From Oscillospiraceae bacterium (GTDB taxonomy: Bacteria; Bacillota; Clostridia; Oscillospirales; Acutalibacteraceae): a DNA stretch of 25,924 nt. Each line of letters starts with the position of its first letter. The first letter of the stretch is position 1. Location of the stretch: NCBI GenBank assembly GCA_902796535.1, contig CADBPL010000219.1, forward strand, positions 1 to 25,924, given 5' to 3'. Below the pieces are notes generated by a model. The model saw only the letters and a list, made by a program, of their open reading frames with translations, ran no database searches and was not told the origin of the DNA. Position numbers and translations under genes: made by a program. Of the stretch, positions 8,371 through 15,905 are shown in pieces.

Positions 8371-8434
8371 GCTTTTTTTCGACCGGCTTTTTGGTTAAAA
8401 TCCCATATTTCGATGTGACACAAATTTTGCACAC

Positions 8435-8462
8435 AAGATATGCTGTTATTTTATTTTGTCAA
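8435..8462 (-). promoter_or_regulatory. Possible distal promoter for the DUF4474 gene
   Basis: A perfect TTGACA (8462-8457) and TATCTT (8440-8435) are separated by 16 bases on the minus strand, just past the stop of the Dabb gene. It would give a leader of about 160 bases containing the AT-rich hairpin. Confidence 0.4.
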
Positions 8463-8465
8463 TTT

Positions 8466-8750
8466 TCAGTCGTAATCCACCACGCAGCGGTCGGTAATGA
8501 CCGAATGAACGAATTTTTTGACCTCAAGGTGCGCCGGATGCGTCTGATACCCGTCCAGCGCCTCGCGGCTTTCAAATGTGCTGAGCAGGGCCAGATCGTA
8601 GCCCTTCGGGTTAAAATTGAACCCGACGTGCGCGCTGAGCAGGCCGGGCACCACGCCGACCAGTCCCGTCAGCAGCTTTCTCATGTGTTCCATGTTGGCC
8701 TGCTTGTCTGCGTCCTCACGAACCTTCCAAAAAACGATATGCGTTACCAT
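8466..8750 (-). CDS. Dabb family (stress-responsive alpha/beta barrel) protein
   Basis: A 94-residue protein beginning MVTHIVFWKVRED and containing DLALLSTFESREALDGYQTHPAHLEV. The starting HIVFWK strand, a helix, the LxSxFxSxEALxxYxxHPxH block and a terminal R-x-V-V-D-Y strand are the hallmark of the dimeric Dabb ferredoxin-like fold. Members are small dimeric barrels with little-known roles in stress response or as polyketide-type cyclases. Length is typical. AAAAGGAGAA lies upstream of the ATG. It stands alone on the minus strand with its own candidate promoter. Confidence 0.9.
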   Translation of the reverse strand: MVTHIVFWKVREDADKQANMEHMRKLLTGLVGVVPGLLSAHVGFNFNPKGYDLALLSTFESREALDGYQTHPAHLEVKKFVHSVITDRCVVDYD

Positions 8751-8827
8751 GCTTATGTTCTCCTTTTCCTGAATTTGCCGGGGCGGACGGCGGGCTTATC
8801 GCGCCGCCGGACGCCGCGGCTGCTACT

Positions 8828-8856
8828 ATTAAAGCATATTTGTTTATTCTATACAA
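8828..8856 (-). promoter_or_regulatory. Candidate promoter for the Dabb gene
   Basis: On the minus strand TTGTAT (8856-8851) and TTTAAT (8833-8828) are separated by 17 bases. The -10 box matches five of six consensus bases; the -35 box is weak. Confidence 0.4.
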
Positions 8857-8897
8857 GAGCGCGGGTGTTTTTTCTACAAAAACAAAAGGGAACCGGC

Positions 8898-8926
8898 GTG
8901 ACAAACCGGCAAAAATAAGGTATAAT
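8898..8926 (+). promoter_or_regulatory. Strong sigma-A promoter for the dockerin protein gene
   Basis: GTGACA (8898-8903), 17 bases and TATAAT (8921-8926) match sigma-A at eleven of twelve positions. The transcript would begin near 8933 and carry a leader of about 105 bases. The leader contains the structured element at 8969-9037. Confidence 0.75.
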
Positions 8927-8968
8927 TACGGTGTGTTAATATATCAACCATTCAGCCTGATCATCCGG

Positions 8969-9037
8969 AAAGGAGGAGCGATCCGTCCAACGAGGCTGCT
9001 GCCGTTTGGTTCAATGACGGATCGTGTAACGATCGAC
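8969..9037 (+). promoter_or_regulatory. Structured leader element, copy 1 (dockerin protein)
   Basis: AAAGGAGG (8969-8976), AG, then CGATCC (8979-8984), which pairs with GGATCG (9019-9024). The stem extends by GTC/GAC to nine perfect base pairs. Exactly 13 bases follow before ATG 9038. An inner hairpin (CAA-CG with CG-T-TTG) lies inside. GATCG (9020-9024) can instead pair with CGATC (9030-9034) around a 5-base loop. The ribosome site is 61 bases from the ATG unless the stem-loop brings them together. The same layout recurs at 13833-13894 and at 22700-22621 (minus). The role as a translational element is inferred. Confidence 0.6.
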
Positions 9038-12000
9038 ATGAAGAAAAAATATAAAGGTTTCATCCGGCTGTTCTGCCTGCTGCTCAGCGTTTGTTTTGTT
9101 TTCGCTTCCGCCCCCATCTCAAACGCCGAGGGCCTGCTTCAGCTTATCATTGATAATAACGTCTATAACAAAGTGATCCTTGACGCCGGTTCACTGGCGC
9201 TGTCCCACTGGAAGTTTGACGCGAGCGAGGATACCCTCACGCTCGAAAACTTCGGCACGTCATCCAACCCGAAGGGCAAGATCTTTGCGTTCCCCTACGG
9301 CGGCGCGCTGACCATCAACCTCATCGGCGATAACTACATTCGCGTGGATGATGAGTCGCCGCTGCTTGTCGTCGGCGATATCACCTTCACCGGCACGGGC
9401 AGGCTGACGGTCTACTGCAACTCTATGTACGGCATCTCGACCGATTACAGCGTTTCGGTCACCGAGTCCGCCTCCCTTCATCTGGAGTGCATGGCGGGCA
9501 TCATGGCGCTGCAGGGCTTTTCGGTCAACACGACCGGCTCCGTGATCATCAATTCGACCCGCAAGGCGGTCATGGCGCAGGGCGGTGTGCGCATCGACGG
9601 CGGCACGGTGAAGCTGCGCGGCACGAACGGCTTGTATGCCTCCAAAGGCAACGTGATCCTGAGCGGCGGCAACACCGATGTGGAGATCACCGCGAGCAGC
9701 AGCGCGATCTATGTGGCGAATGAAGACAATTACGTGGAATGGAGCGCGAACGGTGTGGTTCGTGCCGGCGATGCGTCGCCGGGTTCCGCGGTGAACGCTT
9801 ATCACAACGAAAAATACTTCCACGCTTCTTTTTCCGGCCTGCCCAAGCTGAACGTGCCCCGGCGCATTTATTGGGATGAAACGGTTTTTACCGACGGCGC
9901 GAGCAACCCCGTCGGCCGCTGGACGGCGGTCGATCAGGCGATCGGCTATGAGATCAAGCTTTATTATCTCAATCAGAACAACGGCGTATATTACCTCAAA
10001 GACTCGACCGTGGTGGAGGACGGGCTGAGCTGCAACTTTGAATCGATGTTCACCGATTACGGCTCCTACTATTTTACCGTGTGCGCGCTGGGCGACGGCG
10101 TCAACGTTTTGTCGAGCAACGAATCGCCCAAGAGCGAAACGGGTTACCGCTACACCGGCGCGGCCGCGAGCCGTTTCTATGTGTCTTTGCCCACGTCGCC
10201 CTATTATACCATTCATCCGCGGGACGAGAGCAACGTGGTTTATTACGGCGACAATTATTATTTCACCATCGAAATGGATCCCGCCTATTCGCAGACAAGG
10301 CCCATCGTTCGCTGCAACGGCGCGCGTGTTTTGTTCATACAGAATTCCTACGTAGTCGAAAACGTGAAGAGCAATCTGGTCATTACCGTTGACGACCCCT
10401 CGCTCAACCAGTACCACATCGATATCCCCACCAGTGAAGCCTATGTGATCCGTCCGCTCAAGGGTTATTCCGACACCGTGGAGCACGGCGGCAAATTCGT
10501 TTTTTCCTTTGATATCGACGAACACTACCGCACCTTCTCTTCGCCGGTGGTCTACGCGAACGGCGTTGAACTCGACGAACCGCTTTACGGCATCATTTAC
10601 ACCATCGACAATATCACCGAAGATCAGGCCATCACCGTGAGCGGCATGATCCGCGATAATTATGACGTTTCCTTCTGCCAGACGGACGGCACCCTGATCT
10701 CAACGGAAAACGTCGACCACGGTTACCCGGTCTCCCGCCCGGCGGATCCGGTCGGGCAGGAGGGAACGACCTTCCGCGGCTGGTTCAACCATGACGGCAC
10801 GCCCTACGATTTTAACGCGCCCGTCACCGCCCATATCTCCATCTATGCGCGGTATGAGGCGCCTAAGGACGCCAACGGCGTCTACCTGATTTCAACGCTT
10901 TCCCAGCTGGAATGGTTCCGCGAGGAAGTCAAGTTCGGCAACAGCACGATCAACGGCAGATTAACGGCGGATATTGCCATGAACAGCGGCAAATACACCC
11001 GGGTGGGCAACGACACGATCTTTACCGGCGACGCCGCGCTGTGGGTTCCGATCGGCGGCTATGATTATCTGGCGGAAGGCGACGATTACGTTCGCTTCTA
11101 CGGCGGCACCTTCGACGGCAACGGCCACACGCTCAGCGGCTTCTACATTCAATATGACGCCATGGACGCCAACGCGTCTTATCTTGGCATTTTCGGCATC
11201 ACGAGCGATACCGCCCAAATCAAAAACCTGACGGTCGCTTCCTCCTATTTTGACGGTTACAGCTATATCGGCGGCGTCGTGGGCAAAAACGCCGGCACCG
11301 TCGTTAACTGCACCGGTGCGGCAAGCTGCTGCGGCGTGCTCGACGTCGGCGGCCTTGTCGGCGCGACCACCGGCAGCGTGACCGGCTGCGTGAACAGCGG
11401 CTCGGTGCGTGTGGATCGCTATCTCGGCGACGGTTCCTCCGCGCCGTTGGGCGGCAGCAACGGCGGCGGCGTGATCGGCCGCATCGAAGAGCCGGGCGTT
11501 ACCGTTTCCGGTTGTCAAAACAGCGGCGAGGTTTGGGCGTATGACTGCGCGGGCGGCATTGTGGGTCTTTGCCGCCAGACCGGCTGCGCGGTGACCGACT
11601 GCGTCAACAGCGGCCACATCAGCTCCGATACGCAGGCCGGCGGGCTCGGGGCGCAGCTTTACGCGCAGATGACCGATTGCCGCAACACGGGCACAATCGA
11701 GGGCAAGCTCGGCGCCGGCGGCCTGACGGCGGTTTGCTGGCCGGGTCAGGTGCTGCGCTGCGGCAATGAGGGCGCGGTGTCCTCCCGTTCCGGCGCTGCG
11801 GCCGGCCTGATCGGCACGCTGGCGGATTCCGGCGAGGTCTCATTCCATTACTGCTACAATGCCGGAACCGTTACGGCGTACTTGCTGGCGGGCGGTCTGG
11901 CTGCGGAACTGCATGACACTGTTTTTTATCAATGCCATTCCTACGGCGCGGTTTCGGCGCGAACGGCCGACGCCATTATTGCGCAGGCCCTCAGCATTTC

Positions 12001-13813
12001 GGCTGCGCAGACCTATTATGTCAAAGAAAAATTCACTTATGTTTCCTGCGGCGCTCCTGTTCCGGATTCCCGCTTTTACAGCGGCTGGCTGGCTTACGAT
12101 ATGAACCGTTCCGGCCAGCAGTCCGCCTGGGCGCAGGGCGACGGTTATCCCGTTCTGGCCGATGCGGCGCACCCGGCGTTCCAGCCGCAGTTCAGCGGCA
12201 CGGGCGATTATGACACGCCTTACCTGATCCGGAACGAGCAGGATCTCAGACTGCTTTCCGATCTGGTGAATCTGGAGAGCGGCTACGATCAGCTCTGCTA
12301 CCGCCAGGCGGCCGATATCGCCTTCCACAACGCGGATATCGCAAACAACTTTATCGCCATCGGCAGTGAGCAAAAGCCGTTTAAAGGCTTTTATGACGGC
12401 GGCGGTTATTCCATCAGCGGTCTGCGCATTCAAACGGCGGACGACAACGTCGGCCTGTTCGGCTGTGCGGATTCCGCCACGCTCCAGAATATTCACCTGA
12501 CCGACAGCCGTGTGAGCGGCGGCAGCGCCGTCGGGTCGCTGCTTGGCAGCGGCTCCCTGTGCGGCGTTGAAAACTGCTCGGCGGATGCCTCTTTCGTTCA
12601 CGGAACGCAGAACGTCGGCGGCCTGATCGGTCAGATCATCGGCGACGTGTTCGACTGCACCGCCGTGTGCGGCGTCAGCGGCACGGTCTCGGTCGGCGGC
12701 CTGATCGGCGTGAATGAAGACGGGGTGATCAGCGGCTGCTTCACCAACGGCACAGTCACGGCGGACGACGGCGGCGAATACGAAGCAGGCGAAGCGGGCG
12801 GCCTGATCGGCAGCAACTTCGGCTCTGTTGACTGCTGCGGCTCGGCGAGCCGTGTGGACGGCAAAGAGATGGTCGGCGGCCTGTGCGGCACCAATTACGG
12901 TTCGGTCGCCAACGCCTACTCCGCCGGTCTTGTAACGGCGACCGGCGTCTACGGCGGGCTGATCGCCGACGATCAGGGCTATGAGCAGACCGATAACTGC
13001 TATTACAACGCCGCGAACGGCGGCACGATCATCGGCACGGCGCAGCAATCCTATTGGTTCCTCAGCGGCTACACCGCGTTTTTCCTGAACCATGAGGGCG
13101 CGGATGCGACCTGGGCGCAGGGCGAGTTCGGCCCTGTGACCGCTGCAGACGGCGCGGATGCGATCCGGCACAGCGTTCATTTCCTCTTCTTCGGCGCGGA
13201 CTACTATTTTGCCGGCGCGCCGGACGGCGGCGCGCCCGCCATCCTGCCCGAGGAGCCGCATTACGACAACTTTGCGTTCCTGCGCTGGGATACTCCGCTG
13301 GACGCCATTACCGAAAACATTACGACGCACGCTGTTTTTGAGCAGAATTCCTTCATCAATCTGGTGCCGACGGCGTCGGTGACGATCATCAAGATCGGGG
13401 ATGAGAGCATTCTCGTCGGCATTGATCCGAACGAGCACATGACGGTCGGTCAGCTCCGCAGCCAGATCGCGAACGAAAACATCGACATCACCGATGAATT
13501 CGGCAGCGACGTGCTGAATCCCGACGATCCGGTCGTGAGCGGTATGCTGATCCAGCTTTATCAGCAGCCGAGCGTTTATGAAGACTATGTTACGGTGGTC
13601 GTTTTCGGCGACCTCGATTTAAACAATCAGATCGACGAGCAGGACGCGTTTTTGCTGAATATGATCCTCAACGGTCTTATTACGGCGGAGGATCTGGGCA
13701 CCGGCGCGCGCTTTGCCGCCGATCTGAACCGGGACGGCGCGATCACGCAGGACGATCTGACGTTGTTCCAGAAATATCTTTTGCATGACTTTGAAATCAC
13801 GCAAAGACCCTGA
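9038..13813 (+). CDS. Large secreted beta-solenoid (GLUG-repeat) protein with C-terminal type I dockerin
   Basis: A 1591-residue extracellular protein. Regions in order: signal peptide (1-30, KKKYKGF then a hydrophobic core ending APISNA); a beta-helix-like domain similar to carbohydrate-binding/pectate-lyase repeats (about 31-265); an Fn3-like domain (278-372); two similar 80-residue modules (375-540) each with YxIxP, YGD/HGG and ITV; an InlB-type repeat (540-607, FRGWFNHDGTPYDF); two GLUG solenoid blocks (614-1050, 1054-1333) opened by YLIS/YLIR headers; a second InlB-like repeat (1377-1436); and a dockerin (about 1523-1587) with two EF-like loops, GDLDLNNQIDEQDA and ADLNRDGAITQDD. The dockerin implies docking onto a cohesin scaffold. 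No catalytic domain is evident, so adhesion or glycan binding is likely. ATG 9038 precedes MKKK and is preferred over 9014; no nearby classical ribosome site exists. Confidence 0.88.
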   Translation: MKKKYKGFIRLFCLLLSVCFVFASAPISNAEGLLQLIIDNNVYNKVILDAGSLALSHWKFDASEDTLTLENFGTSSNPKGKIFAFPYGGALTINLIGDNYIRVDDESPLLVVGDITFTGTGRLTVYCNSMYGISTDYSVSVTESASLHLECMAGIMALQGFSVNTTGSVIINSTRKAVMAQGGVRIDGGTVKLRGTNGLYASKGNVILSGGNTDVEITASSSAIYVANEDNYVEWSANGVVRAGDASPGSAVNAYHNEKYFHASFSGLPKLNVPRRIYWDETVFTDGASNPVGRWTAVDQAIGYEIKLYYLNQNNGVYYLKDSTVVEDGLSCNFESMFTDYGSYYFTVCALGDGVNVLSSNESPKSETGYRYTGAAASRFYVSLPTSPYYTIHPRDESNVVYYGDNYYFTIEMDPAYSQTRPIVRCNGARVLFIQNSYVVENVKSNLVITVDDPSLNQYHIDIPTSEAYVIRPLKGYSDTVEHGGKFVFSFDIDEHYRTFSSPVVYANGVELDEPLYGIIYTIDNITEDQAITVSGMIRDNYDVSFCQTDGTLISTENVDHGYPVSRPADPVGQEGTTFRGWFNHDGTPYDFNAPVTAHISIYARYEAPKDANGVYLISTLSQLEWFREEVKFGNSTINGRLTADIAMNSGKYTRVGNDTIFTGDAALWVPIGGYDYLAEGDDYVRFYGGTFDGNGHTLSGFYIQYDAMDANASYLGIFGITSDTAQIKNLTVASSYFDGYSYIGGVVGKNAGTVVNCTGAASCCGVLDVGGLVGATTGSVTGCVNSGSVRVDRYLGDGSSAPLGGSNGGGVIGRIEEPGVTVSGCQNSGEVWAYDCAGGIVGLCRQTGCAVTDCVNSGHISSDTQAGGLGAQLYAQMTDCRNTGTIEGKLGAGGLTAVCWPGQVLRCGNEGAVSSRSGAAAGLIGTLADSGEVSFHYCYNAGTVTAYLLAGGLAAELHDTVFYQCHSYGAVSARTADAIIAQALSISAAQTYYVKEKFTYVSCGAPVPDSRFYSGWLAYDMNRSGQQSAWAQGDGYPVLADAAHPAFQPQFSGTGDYDTPYLIRNEQDLRLLSDLVNLESGYDQLCYRQAADIAFHNADIANNFIAIGSEQKPFKGFYDGGGYSISGLRIQTADDNVGLFGCADSATLQNIHLTDSRVSGGSAVGSLLGSGSLCGVENCSADASFVHGTQNVGGLIGQIIGDVFDCTAVCGVSGTVSVGGLIGVNEDGVISGCFTNGTVTADDGGEYEAGEAGGLIGSNFGSVDCCGSASRVDGKEMVGGLCGTNYGSVANAYSAGLVTATGVYGGLIADDQGYEQTDNCYYNAANGGTIIGTAQQSYWFLSGYTAFFLNHEGADATWAQGEFGPVTAADGADAIRHSVHFLFFGADYYFAGAPDGGAPAILPEEPHYDNFAFLRWDTPLDAITENITTHAVFEQNSFINLVPTASVTIIKIGDESILVGIDPNEHMTVGQLRSQIANENIDITDEFGSDVLNPDDPVVSGMLIQLYQQPSVYEDYVTVVVFGDLDLNNQIDEQDAFLLNMILNGLITAEDLGTGARFAADLNRDGAITQDDLTLFQKYLLHDFEITQRP
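11240..13040 (+). repeat. GLUG-type protein repeats in the solenoid
   Basis: The translated region repeats a unit of about 22-35 residues with the pattern VGGLxG-x(n)-C-x-N-S-G-x-V. Examples are GGLVGATTGSVTGCVNSG, GGIVGLCRQTGCAVTDCVNSG split over two strands, and VGGLIGVNEDGVISGCFTNG. At the DNA level this gives recurrent GGCGGCCTG segments, a place where recombination could change repeat number. Confidence 0.7.
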
Positions 13814-13832
13814 CCGAGGGTCAAACAAGAAA

Positions 13833-13894
13833 AAAGGAGGAGCGATCCGAACGCGGCGAAACGCCCGCGTTTTCAGGGTTGCACGGCGAAAAAG
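13833..13894 (+). promoter_or_regulatory. Structured leader element, copy 2 (GH2 enzyme)
   Basis: The first 17 bases (AAAGGAGGAGCGATCCG, 13833-13849) are identical to copy 1. CGATCC (13843-13848) pairs with GGGTTG (13876-13881) through four Watson-Crick pairs and two G-U wobbles, and AACGCGG pairs perfectly with CCGCGTT inside. Again exactly 13 bases separate the stem from the ATG at 13895. The 3' alternative pairing (GTTG with CGA) is weak here. The element follows the dockerin gene stop by 19 bases, and a small hairpin (GACCCT/AGGGTC, 13806-13822) surrounds that stop without a T-run. Confidence 0.55.
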
Positions 13895-15640
13895 ATGAGT
13901 ACGATCCGAACCAGATGGTCGGAAACGATCGACAAGACCTGCCCGCTCAAGGAGTATCCGCGCCCGCAAATGGCGCGGGAGAGCTATCAGTGCCTCAACG
14001 GCGCCTATGATTACGCCATCACGCCGCTGACGCAGTCCGCCATGGGGGAGAGTCAGGGCAAGATCCTTGTGCCGTTTGCGGTGGAGACCGAGCTTTCGGG
14101 CGTGGAACAGCCGCTCGACGAAAACCATGCGCTCTGGTACCGGCGCACCTTTGCCGTGGAAGAAGCGGCCGAAGGCAAGCGCGTGCTGCTGCATTTCGGC
14201 GCGGTGGATTGGCTGTGCGAGGTGTGGGTGAACGGCACTTCGGTGGGCACGCACACCGGCGGCTACTGCCCCTTCACCTTTGATATTACCGACGTGCTTC
14301 AGCCCGAAAACGAGCTGACCGTTCGCGTTGTTGACCCGACCGACAAGGGCGGTCAGCCCCGCGGCAAGCAGGTGCAAAAGCCTGTCGGGTTCTGGTACAC
14401 CGCAACGTCCGGCATCTGGCAGACCGTCTGGCTGGAGGTCGTGCCGCAGCAGTATCTCCGCTCGCTCAGGCTCACGCCGGATATCGACCGCTCGGTTTTG
14501 CGCGTGGAAGCGCCGGAAAACGGCGATTGCCGCTTAAAGGTCGAGGTAAAGGCCGACGGCGGGATCGTGGTGAGCGAAACGATCGCCGGCGGCGACTGGG
14601 TTGCCATCCCGAACGCCAGACTCTGGTCGCCGGAAGACCCGTTTTTATACGAGCTTTCCGTTTCGCTGCTGGAGGGGGACGAAGCCGTTGATACCGTCGC
14701 TTCTTATTTCGGTATGCGCAAATTCAGCATGGCGCGCGATCAGAACGGTTACAGAAGGCTTTGCCTGAACAACAAGCCCTACTTCCAAAAAGGGCTGCTC
14801 GATCAGGGCTATTGGCCGGACGGCGGCATGACCGCGCCCAGCGACGAAGCCCTGATCTACGATATTCAAAAAATGCGCGATCTCGGCTTCAATATGCTGC
14901 GCAAGCACATCAAGGTCGAGCCGCTGCGCTGGTATTATCACTGTGACCGGCTGGGTATGCTTGTGTGGCAGGATATGCCCAACGGGTGCGACGTGGATTT
15001 GTTTGTGGCGGGCTTTTTGCCCAATATTCTGATCCGCACGCTCAGTGATAAACATGAAAAGCTGTTTTGCCGCACCGATCTTGCGGCGCAGGAGCTGTTC
15101 CGCACGGAACTGGATGAGATGCTCCGCCATCTTTATAACGCCGTGTCCATTTGCTGCTGGGTGCCGTTCAACGAAAGCTGGGGGCAGTTTGACGCGGTCA
15201 ACATCGCCGCGCACATCAAACAGCTCGATCCCACCCGTTACGTGGATCATGCCAGCGGCTGGCACGATCAGGGCGTGGGCGATTTCAAGAGCATTCACCG
15301 CTATATCGTTCCGCTGGGCGGCTTTGTTTGCGATAAGCGCGCGCTGGTCGTGAGCGAATACGGCGGTTACAGCCGGGTGGTCGAAGGCCACGTGTGGAAC
15401 CGCAAAAAATGCTTCGGCTACCTCATGTTCAAAAACGAAAAGACGCTGTCCGACGCTTACCGCAAGCTGCATGAGCAGCAGGTTTACCGCCTGCTCGGCA
15501 AAGGGCTTTGCGCGCTGGTCTACACGCAGGTCAGCGACGTGGAAAACGAAGTGAACGGCATTCTCACCTACGACCGTGAGATGGTGAAGCTGGACGAAGA
15601 AATGATCCGCGAGATCAACCGAAAGCTGACCTATTGCTGA
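13895..15640 (+). CDS. Glycoside hydrolase family 2 enzyme (beta-galactosidase/glucuronidase type)
   Basis: A 581-residue cytoplasmic retaining glycosidase. Domains: sugar-binding jelly roll (about 10-190; HFGAVDWLCEVWVNG and the GGYCPFTFDIT block), Ig-like sandwich (190-285), and TIM barrel (290-581). The acid/base glutamate is in VPFNESWGQF (E427) and the nucleophile in VVSEYGGY (E488). The barrel also shows NMLRKHIKVEPLRWYYHCD and VWQDMPNG, as in GH2. The enzyme is much shorter than LacZ and has no signal peptide, so it would cleave imported oligosaccharides. The beginning MSTIRTRWSE and the downstream YPRPQM block are typical of this subgroup, which supports the start. No terminator lies between it and the dockerin gene, so co-transcription is likely. 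The exact substrate is not predictable. Confidence 0.92.
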   Translation: MSTIRTRWSETIDKTCPLKEYPRPQMARESYQCLNGAYDYAITPLTQSAMGESQGKILVPFAVETELSGVEQPLDENHALWYRRTFAVEEAAEGKRVLLHFGAVDWLCEVWVNGTSVGTHTGGYCPFTFDITDVLQPENELTVRVVDPTDKGGQPRGKQVQKPVGFWYTATSGIWQTVWLEVVPQQYLRSLRLTPDIDRSVLRVEAPENGDCRLKVEVKADGGIVVSETIAGGDWVAIPNARLWSPEDPFLYELSVSLLEGDEAVDTVASYFGMRKFSMARDQNGYRRLCLNNKPYFQKGLLDQGYWPDGGMTAPSDEALIYDIQKMRDLGFNMLRKHIKVEPLRWYYHCDRLGMLVWQDMPNGCDVDLFVAGFLPNILIRTLSDKHEKLFCRTDLAAQELFRTELDEMLRHLYNAVSICCWVPFNESWGQFDAVNIAAHIKQLDPTRYVDHASGWHDQGVGDFKSIHRYIVPLGGFVCDKRALVVSEYGGYSRVVEGHVWNRKKCFGYLMFKNEKTLSDAYRKLHEQQVYRLLGKGLCALVYTQVSDVENEVNGILTYDREMVKLDEEMIREINRKLTYC

Positions 15641-15774
15641 TCGCGCAGATCCTTCATATAAAACAGCAGCGCCCGCTCCAGATTGCGCCGCTGCGCAGTA
15701 GAAAGGCTTTTATCAAAGGCGAGCGTATGCGCCAGCTCGGCGATACAGCTTCGCAGATACTGATCTCGGTTCAA
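15631..15774 (-). CDS. Possible small protein of 47 residues
   Basis: A minus-strand frame starts at TTG 15774 with AAGGAG placed 8 bases upstream. It encodes MNRDQYLRSCIAELAHTL followed by a Lys/Arg-rich helix ending in YMKDLRDQQ. It looks like a small amphipathic helical protein. No family is recognised. The frame remains open further upstream to 15855, but that extension (MCFFHSIS) has no ribosome site. It overlaps the last 10 bases of the convergent GH2 gene. A real gene is plausible because of the good ribosome site, but unproven. Confidence 0.45.
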   Translation of the reverse strand: MNRDQYLRSCIAELAHTLAFDKSLSTAQRRNLERALLFYMKDLRDQQ

Positions 15775-15843
15775 AACGCATTCTCCTTTTCTTTTGGTTC
15801 TATTTTTTGCCGAACCAAAACAAATACAAGCGGAAATTGAATG

Positions 15844-15894
15844 AAAAAAACACACCGAAAATCGGGCTTTTAAACCGTTTTCGGTGTGTTTTTT
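15844..15894. terminator. Bidirectional intrinsic terminator
   Basis: ACACACCGAAAA pairs with the TTTTCGGTGTGT arm. The hairpin is flanked by seven A on the left and a T-run on the right, so it has a U-run on both strands. It closes the minus-strand operon ending at 15906 and could stop read-through from GH2. Confidence 0.85.
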
Positions 15895-15905
15895 GCTGTT
15901 AATGC

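Noticed and set aside
9014..9040. ATG 9014 as start of the dockerin protein.
   Set aside because: It lies inside the leader stem, adds eight residues before a normal signal peptide (MKKKYKGF), and breaks the 13-base spacing seen in the other leaders.
10879..13040. Repeats in the solenoid as a CRISPR or tandem DNA repeat.
   Set aside because: The repeats are degenerate in DNA, lie in one open frame and match the GLUG protein pattern.
11840..13438. A 532-residue minus-strand frame opposite the GLUG region.
   Set aside because: It is a shadow of the repeat-rich gene; Ala/Asp/Arg-rich with no domain, and the plus frame has signal peptide and dockerin.
13806..13822. Hairpin GACCCT/AGGGTC around the dockerin stop as a terminator.
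   Set aside because: There is no T-run after it; the sequence continues into an A-rich stretch and the GH2 leader.
13845..13898. A leader peptide starting at the ATC next to the ribosome site (frame ends in TGA overlapping the GH2 ATG); a similar frame in the vanW leader ends in TGA overlapping ATG 22620.
   Set aside because: It needs ATC as start codon, the two peptides are not alike, and in the dockerin leader the same frame simply runs into the gene. The overlaps may be chance.
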